Source of the DNA: an uncultured Actinomycetes bacterium
GTDB taxonomy: Bacteria; Actinomycetota; Actinomycetes; Nanopelagicales; Nanopelagicaceae
NCBI GenBank assembly: GCA_903899375.1
Contig: CAIUIT010000104.1
Location: 1-40,357, forward strand
Direction: 5' to 3'
Length of the DNA: 40,357 nucleotides
The translations under genes and the position numbers were made by a program. The notes beneath the pieces are model-generated. The model was not told the DNA's origin, did no database searches, and saw nothing but the letters and a program-made list of their open reading frames with translations. Below are positions 36,075 through 40,357 of the stretch, in pieces (positions within the stretch are counted from its first letter, which is position 1; the number at the start of each line of letters is the position of its first letter).

Positions 36075-37285
36075 GTACTTTTTTCGTCCTGATTTCGCTC
36101 CGGTAAGTGCAGGCGCATCACTGCAAAGGCGACTATCGATAGGCCAGCAACCAAACTTGCAATCCATATCCATTGCAAACCTGCGCCAAGGAGTACGCCA
36201 GCTAGAACCGGCCCCATGATGGAGGCAATTGTCCAGATGCTCGTTGAAGCGGCGTTATAACGACCGCGTAAATGCTCGGGTGCCAACTGATTAACGATGG
36301 AAGGCATTATCGGTGACCAGATCATTTCGCCAACTCCAAAAACAATTTGGCAGATAATGACCAATACCAAGGCTTGTGAGTGCACAATTCCTGCGAAGGC
36401 AAGTGAGAGCCAGGCTAACGCCCAAAAGAATGCAGCGAGAGCGATTGATTTTCTACGGTCGACTTTTTCCATGCGCTTTACAAACCAAAGTTGCGCTATT
36501 GCAATTAAGAAAGTGTTAGCGGCAAAAGCCCAGGCAATATCAGCAGGCTGCACCTTGGCGACCATCGAGGAGAATGCGGTGAAGCCGACTTCTAGCTGCG
36601 CATAACCGCAGAAAATTGCGCCAATAGAGATTAACCAGAATTTAATAAAAACTCGATCGCGCAGTACCTCACTCCACCCGCCACTACGGTTGGAATTCTC
36701 GACACGCTCTTCGCTGCTGCGATGTCCGACTCCACGAACAAAGAGGATGACAGCAAAATAGACAAGGTAGGAGAGCCCATCGCCGTGGTAGAGATTGACG
36801 AAGGTTTGGGGATTTTTGACATTGACTACCAACGAAGCAAGTAATCCACCAAGACCCATACCAAAATTCATAAGAGCAAACTGAGAACCAAAGTAACGTG
36901 GTCGCTGCGTTTCTGTAGTCAGTTCAGCCGCGATCGCGCTCTGGCTGGGCCACATCGCGCTCTGACCTATCGCACATATAGTTGTGACCATTAACGCGCT
37001 TGTAACTCCGTGAATAGAACCCATACTGAAGTAACCACAAGCGCTAATGAGTAGCGAGGTGTATAGAACTGGCTTGGGTCCCCAGTGATCGACCAAAGTT
37101 CCAACGATCGGAGATAGCATCAATCCGATAATTGCCCCGTAGGCGGAGATGAGTCCGACAACACCAGATGGGATTCCCCGAACTTCATGGAGGTAAATAA
37201 AGAGGAATGAGAAAACCAACCCATTGCCCACAGCAGAGAGCAATACCCCAAGCAGGAGAATTCGTATCTGGAATGGGAGTTTCAC
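36053..37285 (-). CDS. MFS transporter (drug/sugar efflux type)
   Basis: This is a twelve-helix major facilitator of about 410 residues. The loop 2-3 motif reads GTLVDHWGPKPVL, and a second-half loop contains KRMEKVDRRKSIAL. It resembles bacterial MdtH/YceL-type exporters; the cargo is unknown. I start at GTG 37285, after AAGGGA; an ATG at 37336 would add 17 residues and nearly meet the divergent gene at 37344. The last six codons (GASGRD) and the stop are read from the antisense strand of the tRNA-Thr 3' end, so the C-terminus is set by tRNA sequence. Confidence 0.85.
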   Translation of the reverse strand: MKLPFQIRILLLGVLLSAVGNGLVFSFLFIYLHEVRGIPSGVVGLISAYGAIIGLMLSPIVGTLVDHWGPKPVLYTSLLISACGYFSMGSIHGVTSALMVTTICAIGQSAMWPSQSAIAAELTTETQRPRYFGSQFALMNFGMGLGGLLASLVVNVKNPQTFVNLYHGDGLSYLVYFAVILFVRGVGHRSSEERVENSNRSGGWSEVLRDRVFIKFWLISIGAIFCGYAQLEVGFTAFSSMVAKVQPADIAWAFAANTFLIAIAQLWFVKRMEKVDRRKSIALAAFFWALAWLSLAFAGIVHSQALVLVIICQIVFGVGEMIWSPIMPSIVNQLAPEHLRGRYNAASTSIWTIASIMGPVLAGVLLGAGLQWIWIASLVAGLSIVAFAVMRLHLPERNQDEKSTGASGRD

Positions 37286-37343
37286 TTCGCTATTATCCCT
37301 TACCAAGCCCTTTCTCCGTTCCAAATTAGTTACCATCACTCTT

Positions 37344-38216
37344 ATGAACTCAATCAGAGTCGGAACTTTCACCAAATCCATTTTGATTGAGGTCGCGAAG
37401 AGTATGGGCTATTTAGCGGATTCTGGGATTAAAGTCGATGAGATTTCGGTTCCCTCATCCCCAGCAGCTTTTGAGATGCTAGAGCGCTCCGAAATAGATG
37501 TTCTAATCACCAGTCCCGATAATGTCTTGGCTTATCGATATTTAAGCGAAAACCCCTTAGGCAGGAAACTTGATGCAAAAATCTTAGGGGCGATAGATCG
37601 CGGACTTGGACTCTCGCTTTGTTACGCACCTGACGTGGATTTGGCACCTTTAACTTTTGGAGTTGATGTTCCGACTTCCGGCTTTGCCTTCGTCGGATAT
37701 GAACTTCTCTCGCAACAAGGAATTGCATATAAAAGCTACTCCGTCAAAAACCTTGGTTCGACTCCCAAGAGACAAGTTGCACTCGTTGGAGGAAGTATAG
37801 ATTCCACAATTCTCAATGCGGGAAATGAAATAAAGGCTATTTCGCAAGGGGCACGAAAGATCGCTGATGTATCAGCAATCGGTCCTTACATCGGCTCAGT
37901 ACTAACGGCGGTCAGCGAACCTTCTCATTCCATGCTCGCCTTAACAGAGATCATAAATCAAGTAATAAACGAGATTTTAACGGGTGAACATGCTCGGCTT
38001 ATCATCGATATAGCCAAGAGAAATCTAGAACTGAATTCAGCCCAGGCGCTCGATCATTACAACACCTTGATCGATCCAATCCATGGGTTAGTACAAGGCG
38101 GAAAGATCGACCTACCCTCGCTTAAGACTCTGATTGATTTACGTAATAAATACCTTCCAACCAATGAACTTGATGGAGTGATGGCGGATATCAGTGCTCT
38201 AGCAAGAGCACAGTAA
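37344..38216 (+). CDS. Periplasmic-binding-protein-like protein (NMT1/SsuA-like) without signal peptide
   Basis: The 290-residue protein resembles substrate-binding proteins of the NMT1/nitrate-sulfonate-taurine group. It begins SIRVGTFTKSILIEVAKSMGYLADSGIKVDEISVPSS and then has FEMLERSEIDVLITSPDNVLAYRYL, the pattern of a type II binding-protein lobe. The start at ATG 37344 has no signal peptide or lipobox, so it is predicted to be cytoplasmic, and no ABC transporter gene lies nearby. It is probably the first gene of a three-gene operon (18 bases to the next gene). Ligand sensing or an enzymatic role are possible; the function is unknown. Confidence 0.75.
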   Translation: MNSIRVGTFTKSILIEVAKSMGYLADSGIKVDEISVPSSPAAFEMLERSEIDVLITSPDNVLAYRYLSENPLGRKLDAKILGAIDRGLGLSLCYAPDVDLAPLTFGVDVPTSGFAFVGYELLSQQGIAYKSYSVKNLGSTPKRQVALVGGSIDSTILNAGNEIKAISQGARKIADVSAIGPYIGSVLTAVSEPSHSMLALTEIINQVINEILTGEHARLIIDIAKRNLELNSAQALDHYNTLIDPIHGLVQGGKIDLPSLKTLIDLRNKYLPTNELDGVMADISALARAQ

Positions 38217-38234
38217 ATAAAGTAGTCTTTCCAG

Positions 38235-39152
38235 ATGCTACATGCGTTCGACCCACAAGTGCCCGTCAAGGTAAATAAGGTAGGAGATTCACCGATCCCC
38301 GCAGAATATTTCTTGGCTCGCACTATGGATGGGCTCTATGCGCCATATGTAATGCGCGTCCCAGAAGGAACCGGTCCATTCCCATTTATCTTTCTTGCAT
38401 ATGGCAATGGCGGTGTCGGTTTCGAATGGTTGGAAGATCGCATAGAACGCTTTAGTTACATCATGGATCGCTTACTGGCCGCGGGGTATGCCTGTGCATG
38501 GGGAAGGTACAGAGCTGAAGTTGAACTCGGTTACCACAATGGTGGCGCACTCAAAGTGGATGTTCGACAAGGCATGCAGCTGATGAATCGCGCTCCTCTG
38601 GAGTACGAAGACGAGATTTCAATTATCGAAAATGTAAAAGCAGATCTTAGAATTGATAGCGAACGCTGTGGCCACGTTGGCGTAAGTCATGCGGGAGAGA
38701 TGCTTTTCAAGATTGCTTCGCAATATGTTGGAGTTGTAAAGGTTGGCGTTGCTTGCGAACCAGCAAACCACGAATTCTTGGCTCTCACTCCAGATAGTAC
38801 CGCCAAGGTCAATCCAGAATCTGGTTTACGGAATATAGAAGAGATGGTGATGAGCAATCCTCTCTATGTTCGTACTCGCATTGATGATCAGGTAGCGAAG
38901 AGTCGAATTGCTGAGATCGACATTCCAATGCTGGTGATGGGTCGCGACGATGATCCCCTGCAGGGAATTTTCCGAGTAAGTTATGAGTTGCTGGAAGAAG
39001 CAAAAAAGAATGTGGAGTGGGTTACCTACGATCACCCATTACATGGGTACATTTTTCCTGTTAGAAATGCAGAGGGCACGATCGAGGTAGATGAAATGCA
39101 GAAATCCGCAATTGCCACGGTAATTTCATATCTAGACCGATATCTAAAATAG
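38235..39152 (+). CDS. Alpha/beta hydrolase (dienelactone hydrolase/S9-like)
   Basis: This 305-residue hydrolase has the nucleophile S151 in GHVGVSHAGEM. A likely acid lies in the MGRDDDPLQG segment and a histidine in YDHPLHGYIF near the C-terminus. The N-terminal half has PFPFIFLAYGNGGVGF, a probable oxyanion strand. There is no signal peptide. It is transcribed with the preceding binding-protein-like gene and the following CMD-family gene (9 bases). Substrate unknown; esters, lactones or amides are possible. Confidence 0.85.
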   Translation: MLHAFDPQVPVKVNKVGDSPIPAEYFLARTMDGLYAPYVMRVPEGTGPFPFIFLAYGNGGVGFEWLEDRIERFSYIMDRLLAAGYACAWGRYRAEVELGYHNGGALKVDVRQGMQLMNRAPLEYEDEISIIENVKADLRIDSERCGHVGVSHAGEMLFKIASQYVGVVKVGVACEPANHEFLALTPDSTAKVNPESGLRNIEEMVMSNPLYVRTRIDDQVAKSRIAEIDIPMLVMGRDDDPLQGIFRVSYELLEEAKKNVEWVTYDHPLHGYIFPVRNAEGTIEVDEMQKSAIATVISYLDRYLK

Positions 39153-39161
39153 GAGTGCACC

Positions 39162-39731
39162 GTGGAGAATAAGCAGAGAATTTCCTTCTTTCCATACGAC
39201 CAGATGGATGCTCCAATGCAGACAGAGATGCAACGTTGTGCCACTGAGGGCACCCCGCGACCAGAGAGCAGCGCGATTCGCGCACACGCTCCAAATGCCT
39301 TTTGGGCCTTTGCCAATAGTTGGCAAGATATTTTCTACCACGGGGTTTGTGAACACTCGATTAAAGAGCTATGCCGGGTGTATATCTCTCGCACAGTAAA
39401 GTGCGAATTTTGTGGGAATCAGCGCAGCGAGAAGGCATCGACCGAAGGCTTGTTGGAGATGAAGTACGACGACCTACTTAATTTTGAAGCATCAGAAAAA
39501 TACGACGACCGACAGAAGGCGGCGCTGGCTTATGCCGAAGCGATTGCCTGGCGGTTAGATTTAGATGATGCATTTTGGACCCGGTTACATTCGCACTTTA
39601 GTGAGCCTGAAATTGTTGAATTAGGCTGCTTTATTGCGCTCACCTTCGGCCAGCAGAGTTGGATCAGAATTCTTAATATTGATCACCAGACCTACATGGG
39701 TGAAACAAGTGCAGGTCTGGTAAAAAAGTAA
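39162..39731 (+). CDS. AhpD/carboxymuconolactone decarboxylase family protein
   Basis: The 189-residue all-helical protein belongs to the CMD/AhpD superfamily. The diagnostic CxxC is C81-C84 in SRTVKCEFCGNQRS, preceded by a helix with HGVCEHSIKELCRVYI. A later helix contains QKAALAYAEAIAW. Members act as peroxidase partners (AhpD) or ring-lactone decarboxylases; the CxxC favours redox activity. The GTG start follows TAGGAG. It ends 3 bases before the convergent hydrolase stop. Confidence 0.85.
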   Translation: MENKQRISFFPYDQMDAPMQTEMQRCATEGTPRPESSAIRAHAPNAFWAFANSWQDIFYHGVCEHSIKELCRVYISRTVKCEFCGNQRSEKASTEGLLEMKYDDLLNFEASEKYDDRQKAALAYAEAIAWRLDLDDAFWTRLHSHFSEPEIVELGCFIALTFGQQSWIRILNIDHQTYMGETSAGLVKK

Positions 39732-39734
39732 AGC

Positions 39735-40357
39735 TTAGAGATTTGCTGAAAGACCCAACTTCTCTGCCATCCAATCGGCAGTGAAGTAACGATGTTCATT
39801 CGGAACATTGGCGCAACCGTGATTGCCACGCTCTAGGAGCAATAACTCACTGACAGATTTCGTCGCTTCGTGAACTTTTACAGCATCTTGCCAAGGGAAG
39901 AGGCGATCCACTTTTCCGGCGACAATCAAGGTAGGACACTTGATCAGATCGAAGCGGCCTTCATTAGTAAGGTTGAGAGCATGCTTTTGCGCCTCTTCTT
40001 GATTCTTAGAAAATGAGCGCACCGTATAGGTTTCGCGAGTGAGATCTGGAAGTTGATCCCAAATCTTGCCTAAGTTGTATGGTCCGCAGAGCGATACACA
40101 AGCCTTTATGCGTGGATCTCCGGAGGCAAAGCGTGGTGCGTAATAACCTCCCAGGCTTACACCCCAGACCGCGATCTTCTCCGGATCTACATCAGAACGT
40201 GTTTCAAGGTAATCAACGATTGCCCTACCCGGAACTTCCCAATCTGCGCGAATGGGTAGGTCGTACTCCGCTTCACCTTGTCCCGGACCGTCAATGCTCA
40301 AAATTGCCATGCCGCGTTCGAGAAATAAATTCTCGGTAGGGAGAAATTCTTCTTTAG
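39735..40357 (-). CDS. Alpha/beta hydrolase (FrsA/dipeptidyl-peptidase-like), 5' end outside window
   Basis: The visible C-terminal part is about 206 residues and is open to the window edge, so the true start lies beyond base 40357. The nucleophile motif is WGVSLGGYYAPR. DGPGQGEAEYDLP is a conserved loop of FrsA-like hydrolases, and VAGKVDRLFPWQDA carries the acid. The final histidine is in ERGNHGCANVP. It converges on the CMD gene. Its specificity is not readable, but it adds a second hydrolase to this neighbourhood. Confidence 0.85.
   Translation of the reverse strand, partial: KEEFLPTENLFLERGMAILSIDGPGQGEAEYDLPIRADWEVPGRAIVDYLETRSDVDPEKIAVWGVSLGGYYAPRFASGDPRIKACVSLCGPYNLGKIWDQLPDLTRETYTVRSFSKNQEEAQKHALNLTNEGRFDLIKCPTLIVAGKVDRLFPWQDAVKVHEATKSVSELLLLERGNHGCANVPNEHRYFTADWMAEKLGLSANL

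Noticed and set aside
35997-36173. N-terminal extension of the DUF6941-like frame (…LGPGLNRRPAHYEWAALPLSHR)
   Set aside because: The extension is the antisense translation of tRNA-Thr; the recognisable domain begins at about 35972.
37224-37343. 40-residue N-terminal extension of the binding-protein-like gene
   Set aside because: It runs antisense through the 5' end of the MFS gene and does not look like a signal peptide; ATG 37344 fits the fold start.
36000-40357. Genomic island integrated at the tRNA-Thr 3' end
   Set aside because: No integrase, no direct repeat of the tRNA 3' end in the window, and composition looks like the neighbours.

Overview
The window is the replication-origin neighbourhood of a bacterial chromosome. 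The gene families, gene order and moderate base composition (near 50% GC by eye) point to a streamlined actinobacterium. The order murJ-trxB-trxA-cwlM / parB-parA-rsmG-jag-yidC-yidD-rnpA-rpmH / dnaA-dnaN-recF-dciA-gyrB-gyrA-tRNA-Ile-tRNA-Ala-ppiA matches Mycobacterium and Streptomyces. The blocks dnaK-grpE-dnaJ-hspR and hppA...topA-(MFS-tmk)-holB-secreted peptidase also have actinobacterial counterparts. Very tight packing and non-high GC suggest a freshwater Nanopelagicales (acI, Ca. Planktophila-like) lineage. That placement is inference from gene content and cannot be proven here.

Region 1 (1-4777, + strand): the 3' part of murJ, then thioredoxin reductase, thioredoxin, a CwlM-like cytoplasmic amidase homologue that appears to have lost zinc ligands, and a fold-type I aminotransferase. 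Region 2 (4770-9354, - strand): the operon rpmH-rnpA-yidD-yidC-jag-rsmG-parA-parB, with mostly overlapping start and stop codons and two near-perfect parS sites inside the parA and rsmG coding sequences. Region 3 (9355-11360): dnaA flanked on both sides by DnaA-box clusters; the dnaA-dnaN gap is the most probable oriC, and most genes diverge from it. Region 4 (11361-18884, + strand): sliding clamp, RecF, helicase operator/loader DciA, gyrase, and tRNA-Ile and tRNA-Ala.

Region 5 (18933-24339): cyclophilin, a rhomboid protease, then the chaperone operon dnaK-grpE-dnaJ-hspR followed closely by pyrE. A HAIR operator abuts the likely dnaK promoter, which predicts HspR autoregulation. The operon's DnaJ has no zinc finger. 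Region 6 (24341-34842): a DedA membrane protein on the - strand, then a proton-pumping pyrophosphatase with the K+-independent signature, topoisomerase I, an MFS transporter fused to thymidylate kinase, DNA polymerase III delta prime and a secreted alpha/beta-hydrolase peptidase.

Region 7 (34891-40357) is the most accessory part: a glyoxalase-like protein, a small DUF6941-like protein, tRNA-Thr, an MFS transporter whose last codons are antisense to that tRNA, and a probable three-gene operon (signal-less periplasmic-binding-protein-like protein, alpha/beta hydrolase, AhpD/CMD-type protein). A second, truncated hydrolase converges on it. Its substrate is unknown, and it is the best candidate for undescribed biology. 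No phage, transposase, integrase, CRISPR array or defence system was seen.
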